Notes under the pieces: model-generated | Told to the model about the DNA's origin: nothing | Database searches by the model: none | Seen by the model: only the letters and a program-made list of their open reading frames with translations | Assembly (NCBI GenBank): GCA_019745775.1 | Contig: JAIESR010000013.1 | Location: 62,001-126,000 of the forward strand | From: Xanthobacteraceae bacterium | GTDB taxonomy: Bacteria; Pseudomonadota; Alphaproteobacteria; Rhizobiales; Xanthobacteraceae | DNA: 64,000 nucleotides | Direction: 5' to 3' | Made by a program: the position numbers and the translations under genes | Shown here: piece after piece, positions 1 through 11,100 of the stretch | How positions within the stretch are numbered: position 1 is the first letter of the stretch | How the letters are laid out: each line of letters opens with the position of its first letter

Positions 1-432
1 ATGCAACCGCCGGCCAACCGCGAGCGCGTCATCATCCGCACCTCGCTGTCGCCGCGATTGCCCCAGGTAATGGCGGACGCGCGCTCGGTGCGTCAGATCG
101 TGCTCAATCTGCTCTCGAACTCGATCAAGTTCACGGTTGCGGGGGGACAGGTGATCGTCTCGACCGCGATCACGGATCGCGGCGAGGTGGCGTTGCGCGT
201 GCGCGACACCGGCATCGGCATGAACGAGAAGGACCTCGCGACCGCGCTCGAGCCGTTCCGCCAGGTCGCGACCGTGACACGCGCGCGGCCGGGCGGCACC
301 GGACTCGGGCTGCCGCTGACCAAGGCGCTGGCCGAGGCCAACCACGCGAGGTTCAATATCAAGAGCGCGCCGAACGAGGGGACGCTGGTCGAGATCACGT
401 TCCCGGGCGCGCGGCTTCTGGCGGCGCAGTAG
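1..432 (+). CDS. Sensor histidine kinase, C-terminal ATPase part (5' end outside window)
   Basis: This is the HATPase_c end of a membrane or cytosolic sensor kinase that binds ATP and phosphorylates a histidine lying upstream of the window. The N box (NLLSNSIKF, residues 37-45), the G1 box (DTGIGM) and the G2 box (GGTGLGL) are all present in order. The reading frame is open at base 1 and the first ATG falls inside the domain, so the gene begins upstream. The wording of the domain (ALEPFRQV, TKALAEAN) recalls the PleC/DivJ/PdhS-like cell-cycle kinases of Rhizobiales; that assignment is inference because the PAS and HisKA parts are not visible. It converges on the protease gene. Confidence 0.85.
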   Translation: MQPPANRERVIIRTSLSPRLPQVMADARSVRQIVLNLLSNSIKFTVAGGQVIVSTAITDRGEVALRVRDTGIGMNEKDLATALEPFRQVATVTRARPGGTGLGLPLTKALAEANHARFNIKSAPNEGTLVEITFPGARLLAAQ

Positions 433-492
433 CACCCCGCAAGAAGCGCCCGCGCCTTCGAATTGAGCCAGCCGTCCGCGGAAGACGTTCGC

Positions 493-2043
493 TCAGAAAA
501 GAAAGTCGTTCGCGCCGATGGTGAACGGCAGCACGTTCTCGATGATGATGCCGCTCGTCGGCCGCACGCCGAGCTCGGGCGTGATGTAGACGATCGCATC
601 GCCTCCGCTGTAGAGGACCGTCAGATCGCTGAAATCGAGGCCGCGTCCCTGGAACGAGATCACGTCCTGGGCTTTGCCGAAATCCTGCCAATCGTGGATC
701 GTGTCCCAGCCGGCGGCCTTCCTGAAATCGAAGGTATCGTTGCCGAGACCGCCGTAGAGGTCATCGTTGCCGGCATTGCCGGCGAGGACGTCGGCGCCGT
801 CACCGCCGCTGAGCACGTCATTTCCCGCGCCGCCGGAGAGTTGATCATTCCCGGCACCACCGTTCATGGTGTCGTTGCCGTTGCCGCCGTTCAGCTTGTC
901 GGCTCCGCTGCCGCCGCTGAGCGTATCGTCGCCGTCGTAGCCGAACAGCTGATCATTACCACCATTGCCGATCAGCACGTTGTTCGCGGCGTTGCCTTTG
1001 ATGACGTCGTGGCCCGAGCCGCCGGTGGCGTTCTCGATCAGCGAGCGTGCATCGCCGTTGAATTGCAGCGCGTTGTAGACGTTGCCGCTCGCGAAGATGT
1101 TGTTGGCGATGCTCAGTTGCGCCAGCTGGCCGCTCTGGAAGTTCGAATGGCCGCCAGGCGCGAGATCGATCAGGAGATTCGACGTGTAGTTGGAGAGATT
1201 GTAGGTATCGATCCCGTCGCCGTCCCAGATGGTGCGGAAGATGCGATTGCCCGACGGCGTTCCTTGCCCGACACCGTCCACGAACATCTCGCCGGTGGTG
1301 GTACTGAACATATAGACGGTGTTGCCGGCATTGGTGCCGAAGTCGGCACCATACATGTACTGGATCGCCTGGATGTCGAGCATCATCAGCGACTGCGCGA
1401 AACTGTGCGCCTGCGTATCGCCGGGCACGGGGATGTCCGGCGCGCCCACATAGTGGCGGTAGGTCATCACCGAATATTCCATCGAGTTGAGATCGTCGGG
1501 CAGGATGTCCATGGTCGGGCCCGGCCGGTCGTTGCCGTGGCCGTGCTTCAGCCCGACGGTGTGGCCAAGCTCGTGCAGCACCACGTAGTAGGCGCTGTTG
1601 CCGACCTGCACATTGCTGAAGCGAGGCTGATCGACGTTGAACCAGGCGTCGCCGCCGCGATCGACGAGGCCGGGAAAATAGCCGATGCCGCCGGGCGGCG
1701 CGCCGGTTTCGGCGTCGTTGAACAGGCTTGCGCGCGCGAAGCTCGAGTCGGCGTCCGCGCCCGAAGCGACCTTGGTATAATTGAGCAGCGAGACCGCCAT
1801 CAGCTCGGACGCGATCGCCTTGTCGATCGCAGCTTCGAGCGAAGGCGTGACGGCAGCGAACGTGGAGAAGTCGAACGTAGGAGCGCCTGGAACCGACCCG
1901 TCGGTGAAATAGGTCGACGCGTTGTAGTAGCTCGATGTCGTCGGGAAATTGTAAGTGAGATTCACGTTGCTCCAGTGGAACAGGCCGAGCAACGAATCGA
2001 TCGTCTGAACGCCCGACGCCGTGTTTAGAATCCCGCCAGCCAT
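493..2043 (-). CDS. Secreted serralysin-like M10 zinc metalloprotease with RTX repeats
   Basis: A 516-residue protein with the metzincin zinc site HELGHTVGLKH at residues 157-167 and a Met-turn (SVMTYRHY, 191-198). From about 341 to 438 it carries roughly ten glycine/aspartate nonapeptide (RTX) repeats of GGxGNDxL type, which bind calcium and fold after export. There is no N-terminal signal peptide, as expected for a type I secretion substrate whose signal lies in the last ~60 residues. The N-terminal domain is longer than in a minimal serralysin. A TTG lies one codon upstream, but the ATG at 2043 has GGAGGAG at proper spacing, so I chose ATG. No secretion ABC/MFP genes are nearby; the exporter must be elsewhere. 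Confidence 0.9.
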   Translation of the reverse strand: MAGGILNTASGVQTIDSLLGLFHWSNVNLTYNFPTTSSYYNASTYFTDGSVPGAPTFDFSTFAAVTPSLEAAIDKAIASELMAVSLLNYTKVASGADADSSFARASLFNDAETGAPPGGIGYFPGLVDRGGDAWFNVDQPRFSNVQVGNSAYYVVLHELGHTVGLKHGHGNDRPGPTMDILPDDLNSMEYSVMTYRHYVGAPDIPVPGDTQAHSFAQSLMMLDIQAIQYMYGADFGTNAGNTVYMFSTTTGEMFVDGVGQGTPSGNRIFRTIWDGDGIDTYNLSNYTSNLLIDLAPGGHSNFQSGQLAQLSIANNIFASGNVYNALQFNGDARSLIENATGGSGHDVIKGNAANNVLIGNGGNDQLFGYDGDDTLSGGSGADKLNGGNGNDTMNGGAGNDQLSGGAGNDVLSGGDGADVLAGNAGNDDLYGGLGNDTFDFRKAAGWDTIHDWQDFGKAQDVISFQGRGLDFSDLTVLYSGGDAIVYITPELGVRPTSGIIIENVLPFTIGANDFLF

Positions 2044-2223
2044 CAACCGCTCCTCCAGTTACGCTGCTGCTCGCACGCCGCCGTGCGCGCATGACAGCAT
2101 AGGTGGTGTCGCCGCCGGGAAGCTGCGGACCGACGATGGCTCAATGAGGGCACGCGCATGACGTCACAACGAATTTGGCACCGTCGATACTTCAGTACTG
2201 GCCGCGTCGATCGAACATTACCA
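2044..2223. other. Upstream region of the protease gene
   Basis: Between the protease start codon and the terminator of the molybdenum hydroxylase operon. Apart from the GGAGGAG ribosome-binding site at about 2050-2056, I see no recognisable operator or RNA. Confidence 0.4.
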
Positions 2224-2259
2224 AAAAGCAAGAAGCCCCGGCGTTACACCGGGGCTTCT
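2224..2259 (-). terminator. Rho-independent terminator of the iorAB-like operon
   Basis: A perfect 11-bp stem (AGAAGCCCCGG / CCGGGGCTTCT) with a 7-nt loop at 2231-2259. Read on the minus strand it is followed by TTGCTTTTTGG. It lies 22 nt past the stop codon of the large molybdenum hydroxylase subunit. Confidence 0.85.
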
Positions 2260-2280
2260 GCGTAGCGTCACGACAAGCGC

Positions 2281-4509
2281 TCAGCCGAGCGCGGCCTTCA
2301 CCCGCTCCGGCGTGAACGGCGCGTGCCGCAGCCGGATGTTGGCTAGCCGCGCGAGCGCGTTGCCGATCGCGGGCGCGACCAGCGGCGTGGCCATCTGGCC
2401 GACGCCGGTCGGCGCGTTGTCGCTCGCGATCAGCTCGATATGCATCGCCGGCACCTCGTTGAGACGCGGCACGCGGTAGTCGTAGAAGTTCGACTGCTGC
2501 ACCACGCCGTCCTTGATGGTGATGCGCTCGCTCAGCGCGACGCCAAGGCCGTAGACGATGCTGCTCTCGGTCTGCGCGACGACATTGTCGGGCTGCACCG
2601 CGATGCCGCAGTCGATGGTGCACCAGAAGTCGTGCACAGCGATCTGGCCACTGGTCCGGTCAACCGAAATTTCGGCGATGCCGGCGACCTGGGTTCCCGA
2701 ATAGTCGATATAGGTGAGCCCGAGCGCCCGGCCGGGCGGGCGCGCACGGCCCCAGTCCGCCATCTGCGCCACGCGCTCGACGATCTTTCGCGCACGCGGG
2801 TTCTTGGCCAGGAGATCGAGCCGGAACTTCAGCGGATCGATGCCGCAGCCGCCCGCGACTTCGTCCATGAAGGACTCGGTCGCGAACTTGTTGGCGATGA
2901 AGCCGATGCCGCGCAACGGCGCGGTGCGCACGCCGGTGTCCTGGTAGAGCTGCTCGACCAGCTGGTTGGGCACGTCGTAGCCGGCCAGCTCGGTGCCGGC
3001 CATCAGGATGCCGTCGCGGCGCTTGTTGGCCTCGTAGCGCACCGGATCGAAGAACGGCGTCACCCGGTCGCCGACATGGCGATGGTGCCAGGCGATCAGC
3101 CGGCTGGCGTTGTCGACGCCGGCGCGCAGATAGTGCGCCGACAGCGGCCGGAAGCGGCCGTTGTGGAGATCGTCCTCGCGCGTCCACATCACCTTGACCG
3201 GTCGGCCGGCGTCCTTCGCCAGCAGCACCGCATCGACGGTGAAGTCGCTGTCGCGCGGACCGCGCCGGCCGAAGCCGCCGCCCATCAGGAAATAGTTGAG
3301 CTTGACCTGGTCGCGGCTGATGCCGAGCGCTCTTGCCGTGGCCTCCTGCGCCGTGGTCGGGCTCTGCGTGCCGGTCCAGATCTCGGCGGCATCGCCCGAC
3401 GCCGACACCGAGGCGACTGCGTTCAGCGGCTCCATCTGGGCGTGATAGGCGTAGTCGCTGAGATAGGTCGCATCCATCGTCGATGTCGCCTGGCCCAGCG
3501 CGGCGCGCGCATCGCCGGCCTTGAACCAGTCGGTGCTCGGCTGCTTGAGATCGCGCGCCGCGGCGGCGAACGCTTCGAGGCCGCGATCGCTGTCGAAGCC
3601 CCAGGCCTTGGCGGTTTTGGTCCAGCTCACGCCGGCCGCGAGCGCGCGCTTGGCGTCGAACGCGGCCCACGGTGTCTCGGCGACCACGCCGACGCCGTAG
3701 GGCAGCCGGATCACCTTCACCACGCCGGCGATGGCGCGCGCCTTGGCGTCGTCGATCCGCTCCGGTCCCGAGCCCTCGACCGGCGCGCGCAGCACCGCGC
3801 CGTAGAGCATGTTCGGCAGCTGCACGTCGATGGCGTATTGCGCGCGGCCGTTGACCTTGTCCGGCACCTCGATGCGCATGACGTCCTTGCCGATCAGGCG
3901 GAACTGCGCCGGTTTCTTCAACTGGTCCGGCTTGATCTCCGGCGCCTTCTCCGGGATTTCCGCGAACGCCGCGATCTCGCCGTAGGTAAGCCGCCGGCCC
4001 GACTTCGCGTGCACCACCACGCTCGGCTCGGTGGTCAGCTCCTCGACCGGCACGCCGAGTTTCTTGGCGGCATTGTCGATGAGCACGCGGCGCGCCTGCG
4101 CGCCGAAGGTGCGCATCGGCTGGAAATAGACCCGCACCGCATTGCTACCGGCGGTGTAGATCATGCCGTAGGCCGGATTGGCGTAGAGCCGGTCGATCGG
4201 CGGCACCGGCACGACGCGCACCTTCGACCAGTCGGCATCGAGCTCCTCGGCCAGCACCAGCGGCAGCGAAGTCATCGAGCCCTGCCCCATCTCGGTCGCC
4301 GCCGACATGATGGTGATCGTGCCGTCGGGCGCGATCGAGAGCCAGGGATTGAGCGCTTGGCCGACACGTTCGCTCGCCGGCACGGCGGCGCGCGATGTGG
4401 ACGGCAATGCGAGAGCGAAGGTGAAGCCCGCGGCACCAACCATCACCTGACGGCGCGAGAGCTTGCGCGACTTAAGCGCGCTGCGAGCGGAGGTTGCGAG
4501 GATCGTCAT
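2281..4509 (-). CDS. Molybdopterin-binding subunit of an aldehyde/isoquinoline oxidoreductase (IorB family)
   Basis: The large catalytic subunit (742 aa) of a xanthine-oxidase-family molybdenum hydroxylase, which hydroxylates an N-heterocycle or oxidises an aldehyde with water as oxygen source. It starts with a Tat leader (LSRRQVMVGAAG, near residue 18), so it should be exported folded to the periplasm. The aldehyde-dehydrogenase a/b hammerhead and the MoCo-binding domains follow, with typical stretches such as ATEMGQGSMT, MGGGFGRRG and PLRGIGF. It begins 3 nt after the stop of the [2Fe-2S] subunit, so the two form one operon. No FAD subunit is present, which fits the two-subunit IorAB type, usually coupled to a cytochrome encoded elsewhere. 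The substrate is unknown. Confidence 0.9.
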   Translation of the reverse strand: MTILATSARSALKSRKLSRRQVMVGAAGFTFALALPSTSRAAVPASERVGQALNPWLSIAPDGTITIMSAATEMGQGSMTSLPLVLAEELDADWSKVRVVPVPPIDRLYANPAYGMIYTAGSNAVRVYFQPMRTFGAQARRVLIDNAAKKLGVPVEELTTEPSVVVHAKSGRRLTYGEIAAFAEIPEKAPEIKPDQLKKPAQFRLIGKDVMRIEVPDKVNGRAQYAIDVQLPNMLYGAVLRAPVEGSGPERIDDAKARAIAGVVKVIRLPYGVGVVAETPWAAFDAKRALAAGVSWTKTAKAWGFDSDRGLEAFAAAARDLKQPSTDWFKAGDARAALGQATSTMDATYLSDYAYHAQMEPLNAVASVSASGDAAEIWTGTQSPTTAQEATARALGISRDQVKLNYFLMGGGFGRRGPRDSDFTVDAVLLAKDAGRPVKVMWTREDDLHNGRFRPLSAHYLRAGVDNASRLIAWHHRHVGDRVTPFFDPVRYEANKRRDGILMAGTELAGYDVPNQLVEQLYQDTGVRTAPLRGIGFIANKFATESFMDEVAGGCGIDPLKFRLDLLAKNPRARKIVERVAQMADWGRARPPGRALGLTYIDYSGTQVAGIAEISVDRTSGQIAVHDFWCTIDCGIAVQPDNVVAQTESSIVYGLGVALSERITIKDGVVQQSNFYDYRVPRLNEVPAMHIELIASDNAPTGVGQMATPLVAPAIGNALARLANIRLRHAPFTPERVKAALG

Positions 4510-4512
4510 GGC

Positions 4513-4968
<456 letters not shown>

Positions 4969-5474
4969 TGTTTTCCTCCCTGCACCCGCGGCGGAGCAGG
5001 GCCGCCGCTCGGGGCCTGGGGCGATTGTCTTCTGGAATTGTTCTGGAAACAAGGCGGGACGCGCACCCGTGATCGCGCCGGTAGCCCGAGGGAACGGGCA
5101 CGGGTCCCTGCCCGCCGCGAGGGAGTCCGTCCTCGAATATGTCGGGGGGCGGCTTGCGACGACGAGCGCGCCGTCAGATCGCGTCAGCGGAAGTTACGTC
5201 AGCGAGACGGACATTGGCCGAATCGTCGAGCGCCCGGATGCGACCGGGCGCTCGTCTCCTGGCCGAGCAGAATGCCGGCAGGAATTGAGATGCAGACTAA
5301 CCGATTTTCGCTAAGGGCCCCTCCAACCCGCCGCCGCCAGGTTGTCCGCCGCATTGAGATCATCATAGCACATTTTGACCGCGACGCGACGCAATGCTTA
5401 CGGTTTGGTAAATGCCGCGCGCGTTGCGTTGCAACAGCCGAGCTCGCAAATCCTTTGCAACGGCATCACGCTAC
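4969..5474. other. 506-bp gene-free interval with one strong hairpin
   Basis: Upstream of the molybdenum hydroxylase operon and downstream of the MFS gene. Open frames here read as low-complexity antisense continuations and have no credible start or domain. A perfect 10-bp stem-loop (GAGCGCCCGG, 6-nt loop, CCGGGCGCTC) lies at 5228-5253, without a T run on either side. The rest shows no recognisable operator; it must include the iorAB promoter. Confidence 0.5.
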
Positions 5475-6728
5475 CTAATCCTCGCCTGCCCTGGCGATCT
5501 GCGGATTGCGCCAGAGATAGACCGCGATGCCGATCATCACGACGCTCACCATCGCGCCGACCACATAGAACGAGTGTTCGAGCCCGATCGCCTCGGCGAT
5601 CGCGCCCATCGCCAGCGGCGACACGATCGAGGCGATGCGGTTGGCGGTGCCGCGCAGGCCGATCGCCTTACCCTGGTTCTCGCGGCCAGCGCCGCGCAAG
5701 ACGAGCGTGATGACGAGCGGCTGCGCCAGGCCGTTGGCGCCCGAACGCAGGAACATCGCCATCTGCAACAGGAAGTAGCTGCCGAACAGCGGCGTCGCGC
5801 AAACCAGCAGGATGCCGGCCCACAGCGACACCAGCGCGATCCACAGACCGCCGACGTAGCGCATCAGCTTTGCGGTCAAGAGCGAGAACAGCGCGGCGCC
5901 GATGGCCGCCGCCGGGCCCAGCAGGCCGATGGCGGTGCCGGTCAGGCCCATCTCGTTGAGCCACGCCACATAAAACGATCCCTGCACCGCATTGCCGACA
6001 TGCATCAGCGCGCCGAGCACGACGATGATCGCCACCGCCGGCACGCCGAGCAGCCGGAAGGCGGTGAGATAGTCCGAGGCGTTGGGCAGCAGCGCGCGAA
6101 CGCGTGCACGCCTGCTCTCGGGCGGCGCGTCGGGATCGACCGGCTGCCTCGGCAACAGCAGCGCGCACACCACCGCGCCGCAGCCCCACAGCGACATCAG
6201 CACGAAGCCGCCCCACGGCCCGGCGAGGTCCCAGCTGATGCCGGCGAGCGGCGCGCAGACCAGATGCCCGATGCGGATGATGAAGCTCATGCGGCCGGCA
6301 TAGACGGTCTTGCCGTGCATCAGCTGGCCGATCATGGTCTGCGCGCCCAGCCAGCCCATCGATTCCGACAGGCCGAAGAACATCTGCAGGAAGACCAGCG
6401 CCCAGATCCATGGAAACGCCGGATAGAGCAGCGGCGTGATCGCGCCGAGCGCGGTGCAGACGAGCATCACGCGCCGGGCGCCGAGCCGGTCCATCAGGGC
6501 ACCGGTATGGATCGACAGGAACAGCGGCAGGAAATGCGCGGCGCTGAACACCAGGCCGAACATCAGCGGCGACGACGTCATGGTCGCCGCGTAGAGCGGC
6601 ACGATCACCGCGGCGATGTGGAAGATCGAGGTCGAGAACAGGCCGATGCCGTAGACGGCGCCCTGGATGCGCCAGGGTACTTCTTCGCTGGTGGAGCTGG
6701 CAGTGGGGCTGGCGACGGGCGGGGACAC
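5475..6728 (-). CDS. MFS transporter
   Basis: A 417-residue integral membrane protein with about twelve hydrophobic segments and a central charged loop (ESRRARVRALLP) that divides it into two six-helix halves, the usual MFS plan. The inter-helix motif HTGALMDRLGARRVML between helices 2 and 3 matches the MFS signature loop. Substrate is not predictable; the context (molybdenum hydroxylase on one side, Bug protein on the other) does not settle it. The start taken is a GTG at 6728 because no in-frame ATG occurs before the first helix. The ribosome-binding site is weak, so the start is uncertain. Confidence 0.85.
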   Translation of the reverse strand: MSPPVASPTASSTSEEVPWRIQGAVYGIGLFSTSIFHIAAVIVPLYAATMTSSPLMFGLVFSAAHFLPLFLSIHTGALMDRLGARRVMLVCTALGAITPLLYPAFPWIWALVFLQMFFGLSESMGWLGAQTMIGQLMHGKTVYAGRMSFIIRIGHLVCAPLAGISWDLAGPWGGFVLMSLWGCGAVVCALLLPRQPVDPDAPPESRRARVRALLPNASDYLTAFRLLGVPAVAIIVVLGALMHVGNAVQGSFYVAWLNEMGLTGTAIGLLGPAAAIGAALFSLLTAKLMRYVGGLWIALVSLWAGILLVCATPLFGSYFLLQMAMFLRSGANGLAQPLVITLVLRGAGRENQGKAIGLRGTANRIASIVSPLAMGAIAEAIGLEHSFYVVGAMVSVVMIGIAVYLWRNPQIARAGED

Positions 6729-6970
6729 CCACCGTCCATACCCGCATCACGGCCCCAAGCTCAAGTCATCCGACGCGACTTCGCGCATCGAACGCTTATG
6801 AGCAGGAACGTCCAGCCCGCGTCGATCCGTCCCGGAGCCCACCGCGATGTCCGCGCGGCCTGTCGCGATCGACGACCAGCCCGCCTGTCCCGGCAGCGTC
6901 GAGCGCTCGCGCAGCGTTGCCGCCCGCTTCGGCAGATATTGCACGATAGAGGCCGCGCGGGTGCCGGACC

Positions 6971-7963
6971 CTAGTTTCCCTTCAATCCCGCCGCGCGGAT
7001 GATCTTGGCCCAGCGTTCGCGGCCGTCGTTGATCGAGCGCGCGAACGCCTCGGGTGCGATGATGTTGGGCTCGAGCATGTTCGGCTCGAGGAAGCCCTTG
7101 CGGAAAGCCTCGTTCTCAAAACTCTTCGCGACATCGGTGTGAATCTTCGCGATGACGTCCGGCGGCGTGCCGCGCGGCGCAAACAAGCCGAACCAGGACG
7201 TGCCGTCGAAGCCCGGCAAGCCGGCTTCCGCGATGGTCGGCAATTCCGGCAAGCCGGCGACGCGGGTGCGGCTTGCCACCGCCAGGATTTTCAAGGTGCC
7301 GGCGCGGTATTGGTCGGCGACGATGCCCGACGCTGCAAAGATCATGTCGATGTGCCCGCCGTGCATGTCGACCAGCGCCTGCGAAGCACCGCGATAATGC
7401 ACTGCGGTGAGCTTCACCTGCGCCATGTTCTGCAGCATCTCCATGTTGAGATGCGACGACGAGCCCATGCCGGTCGTGCCGTAGGTGAGTTTGCCCGGTT
7501 GCTTGCGTGCGAGCGCGATCAGCTCCTGGATGTTGCTCACCGGCACCTTCGGGCTGACGATCAGCACCTGCTTGAGCTCGACCAGCGTGGTGATCGGGAT
7601 GAAATCGCGCGCCGCATCGTAGGGGAGCTTGTCGTAGAGGCTCGGATTCATCACGAAGGTGCCTTCCGAGGTCACCATCAGCGTGTAGCCGTCGGGAGGC
7701 GACTTGGCGACGTGCTCCGCACCGATCTGGGTGTTGGCGCCGGCGCGGTTCTCGACCACGACCTGCTGGCCCCAGATCTCGGAGAGCTGCCGCGCGACGC
7801 CGCGCGCCAGCACATCGGTGGTGCCGCCGGCCGCGAACGTGCAGATGATGCGCACCGGGCGCGACGGATAGCCTTGCGCCTGCGCCGGCGTCAGCGATGC
7901 AAGCAACACACACGCGCCCAGCGCCGCGAAGCACGCGCATGCCTTGATGATCGATGAGCGCAT
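6971..7963 (-). CDS. Bug/TctC-family tripartite tricarboxylate transporter substrate-binding protein
   Basis: A 330-residue periplasmic binding protein. It has a clear signal peptide (hydrophobic stretch ending AQAQGYPS), then the family pattern YPSRPVRIICTFAAGG, VVVENRAGANTQIGAE and PPDGYTLM. Bug proteins bind small carboxylates or related acids and either feed a TctAB permease or act as sensors. No tctA/tctB lies in the window, so this looks like an orphan receptor. The ATG at 7963 is preceded by CGGGGAGGGGCC and places the signal peptide at the very N-terminus, so the longer open frame to 8182 is rejected. Confidence 0.92.
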   Translation of the reverse strand: MRSSIIKACACFAALGACVLLASLTPAQAQGYPSRPVRIICTFAAGGTTDVLARGVARQLSEIWGQQVVVENRAGANTQIGAEHVAKSPPDGYTLMVTSEGTFVMNPSLYDKLPYDAARDFIPITTLVELKQVLIVSPKVPVSNIQELIALARKQPGKLTYGTTGMGSSSHLNMEMLQNMAQVKLTAVHYRGASQALVDMHGGHIDMIFAASGIVADQYRAGTLKILAVASRTRVAGLPELPTIAEAGLPGFDGTSWFGLFAPRGTPPDVIAKIHTDVAKSFENEAFRKGFLEPNMLEPNIIAPEAFARSINDGRERWAKIIRAAGLKGN

Positions 7964-8114
7964 GGCCCCTCCCCGTGCCGGCTTAGCGGCCGGCGTTGTT
8001 GGGGCTGGAGTGTAGCGCGCCGCGCCAGCCTTGTAATTGTCCGCAAAGCGTACGAGCCCGGCCGATGGGGCTCGCACTGGGACTTGTCGCGCGCTGAATT
8101 CGAAGAGAACTTCG

Positions 8115-11100
8115 CTAAGATCCGGTGGCAACCGTAGGAAGTTCCGAGCGGCCCTCAAACGCGGCGACGAAGGCGGCCACATCCGCCCCTTTCATCGGCC
8201 GCGCAAACAAGTAGCCCTGCAGAGCGTGCACCCCGGCTGCCGCGACGAACCGCTGTTGTTCGACGGTTTCCACGCCCTCGGCCACGACCTTCAACCCCAA
8301 TGCACGGCCAATGCTCACGACCGCATGGACAATCGTAGCGTCAGTGGCGGAGCCGACATCCGATACGAAACTTCGATCGATCTTGATCTTATCGAATGGA
8401 AAGCGGCGCAGTGAGGCAAGGCTTGAAAATCCGACACCAAAATCGTCGAGCGCAAACGCCACGCCGCGCCGATGCAACTGTTCCATGGTCCTCAGCACGG
8501 CGGCTTCGGCATCCAGCAAGGCCGTCTCGGTGATCTCGAGCTCGATGCGTCCGGCCTCGATGGCCGACTCCGATAGAATTTGCTCGATGCGATCCGCCAG
8601 CTTCGCTTGGCGAAATTGAATGGCCGATATGTTTACGGCGACGATGAGCCTGGGCCAGGCGAGCGCGTCCTCGCAGGCCCGCCGGAGCACCCATTCGCCC
8701 ATTTGATCAATGCACCCGGTCCGTTCGGCGATCGGCACGAATACCGAGGGAGGCACATCATACGCTCCGCCTCTCCTCCAGCGCACCAGAGCTTCGACGC
8801 CGAGAACCCGTTGACCGGCGCGATCCACAAACGGCTGGTACGCGATGTCGAGTTCCTGACGCTCGATGGCGCGGCGGAGATCCCTCTCGATGTCGTCTGC
8901 CGGTACAACCGGCGCCGGCGACACATCGCCAGTCTGGGGCAATCGCTGATCGGCGGATGTCTCGCCTATTTCATCGGCCAAAGCCGCGAGCGCCCGTTCC
9001 ATCGCGTTCGACAGCGCGGCAAATTCGCCTTGATCGGGGACTCTGCCCTCCGCCCTCGCCATTTGCTCGAATGCAGCCGCCATCTTGGCGACTTCGGTCG
9101 CGCCGATATTGAGGCTCATTGACTTCAAGGAGTGAGCGAGTGAGCCGCACGCCTCGGCTTCGCCGGACTTCGCGTGTTCCCTCAGCTGATCACAGGCCTT
9201 GGGCGCATGCTCGGCATAGAGGTTCACCACGCGCTTGAGGAAGTCACCCTGCCGGGCCTCGTTCAGCGATCTCAATTGCCCCAAGGTGACAGGATCGAGA
9301 GGCCGCGAGTCGACGTCGAGGTTGGACGGCGCTGTCTCGACCTCACGCTTGATCGAACGGTCATCATTGTCTGCCACCGGTTCGGCAACCGGCGACTGGA
9401 ATTGCGGCACCTGATCCAACAAGCAATCGGCGAGCTGCGCGATCGTGAACGGCTTGTGGACGATAGCGTCCATGCCGGCAAGCCGCCACTCCTCCGCGGC
9501 AGCGCCGACGACATGCGCGGTCAAGGCGACAATCGGAACACGGGCGCGGTTTTCCGCCTGCTCCGCCTGCCGAATAACGCGGGCCGCCGTATAACCATCC
9601 ATTTGCGGCATGCTGCCGTCCATCAGGATGATGTCATGCGAACACCGTGCGGCGGCGCTGACCGCCTCGGCGCCGTTTTCGACCGTGTCGACGTGCGCTC
9701 CCAAGCGGGACAATGCCTCGATGGCGACCTCGCGATTGACCGCGCTGTCGTCCGCGACCAGGACTCTCAGATTTGCGAATCGCGGCAGGAGGCCGCCACG
9801 ACGGACCCGGGCTGCACGGCTATGCAGTTGCCTTTCTCCGGTGGCAACACGGCGCAGCAGCTCCTCGATTTCCGAACGCAGCAGCGGGCGGCTGATCGCG
9901 GCATCGGCCAGTCCAGTTGCAATGACGGCATCAACCGTGGCATCCCCGAATGGCGTCACCGCCACGACGATGGGACGCTGGCCGGTGGATTGTCCGAGTG
10001 GGCGGTTGCGCAGGCGGTCGGCGTCCGCGCACACCATCGCAGCCGATCTGTAGTCGGCTATCGACGTCCCTTCCTCGGCGCGAGTGACCGCATAGCCGAA
10101 GGCGCCAAAATAGTTCGATAACGCCGAAGCGGTCGCCGCCCCCGATACGTCGATGATGCACACGGGTTGCTCCGACGGCTTCACGGCGAGCGTCGGCCAC
10201 CGTCGGCTGGTCGTCTCTCCAGCCGGAACCCGGACGCGAAACGTCGAGCCGACGCCGACTGTGCTGGAAACCTCGACGTCGCCGCCCATGGCGGCGACGA
10301 TGCGCCGGCAGATTGCCAATCCCAGGCCGGTGCCGCCGAATCTACGGGTCGTGGACTGGTCGGCCTGCGAAAACGCTTCGAAGATTGTCGCAAGCTTTTC
10401 CTCTGGAATTCCGATCCCGCTGTCTTCGACCGAAAGGTCGATAAACCTCGAATCGACCGCACACCGGCTGACCGCAAGCTTGACAAACCCGGTTTCGGTG
10501 AACTTCAGCGCGTTGTTGACGAGGTTGCCGACGACCTGGCTCAGACGAACCGCATCGCCCGAAATTATTCGCGGGACATCCGGATCGATCACCGCGGCAA
10601 GATCGATATTTTGGGAACTCGCGCGCTCGGCGAACAGGCTGGTCACGTTCTCCACGACCTCGTCGAGACAAATCTCGCCGCTTTCCAATTCAAGCTTGCC
10701 GGCTTCGATCTTGGAGAAATCCAGGATGTCATTGATGATCGACAACAGGCTTCGTCCGGATGTAGCGATAACCTCCGCATATCGATGCAGGCGCGGTGGG
10801 ATGTCCGCATTCGCCAGCAGATCCGCCATGACCATGATGCCGTTCATCGGGGTGCGAATTTCGTGGCTCATGGTCGCGACAAAGTCCGACTTGGCGTCAT
10901 TCGCCTTCTGGGCGGCATCGCGGGCGCTGGCCAGTTCGCGCGTACGGTCGATGACTTTTTGCTCGAGGGTGTCGCGGTGTGCGGCCAGGCGCTCGTCGCG
11001 GTTGCGGATCTCACTCAGCATCTCATTGAAGCCATCGACCAGAAGCCCGATCTCTTGATCGTTTGTCCCTTCGACGCGCACATCGTAGCGATGGTCCCTT

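Noticed and set aside
463-2028. 521-residue plus-strand frame antisense to the protease
   Set aside because: Val/Ala/Glu-rich mirror of the RTX repeats; no ribosome-binding site or domain.
5228-5253. Hairpin as a terminator of the MFS gene
   Set aside because: More than 200 nt past the stop and without a T run on either strand; kept only as a hairpin within the gene-free interval.
6747-6944. 65-residue minus-strand frame between the MFS and Bug genes
   Set aside because: No ribosome-binding site, no homology that I recognise, basic low-complexity composition.
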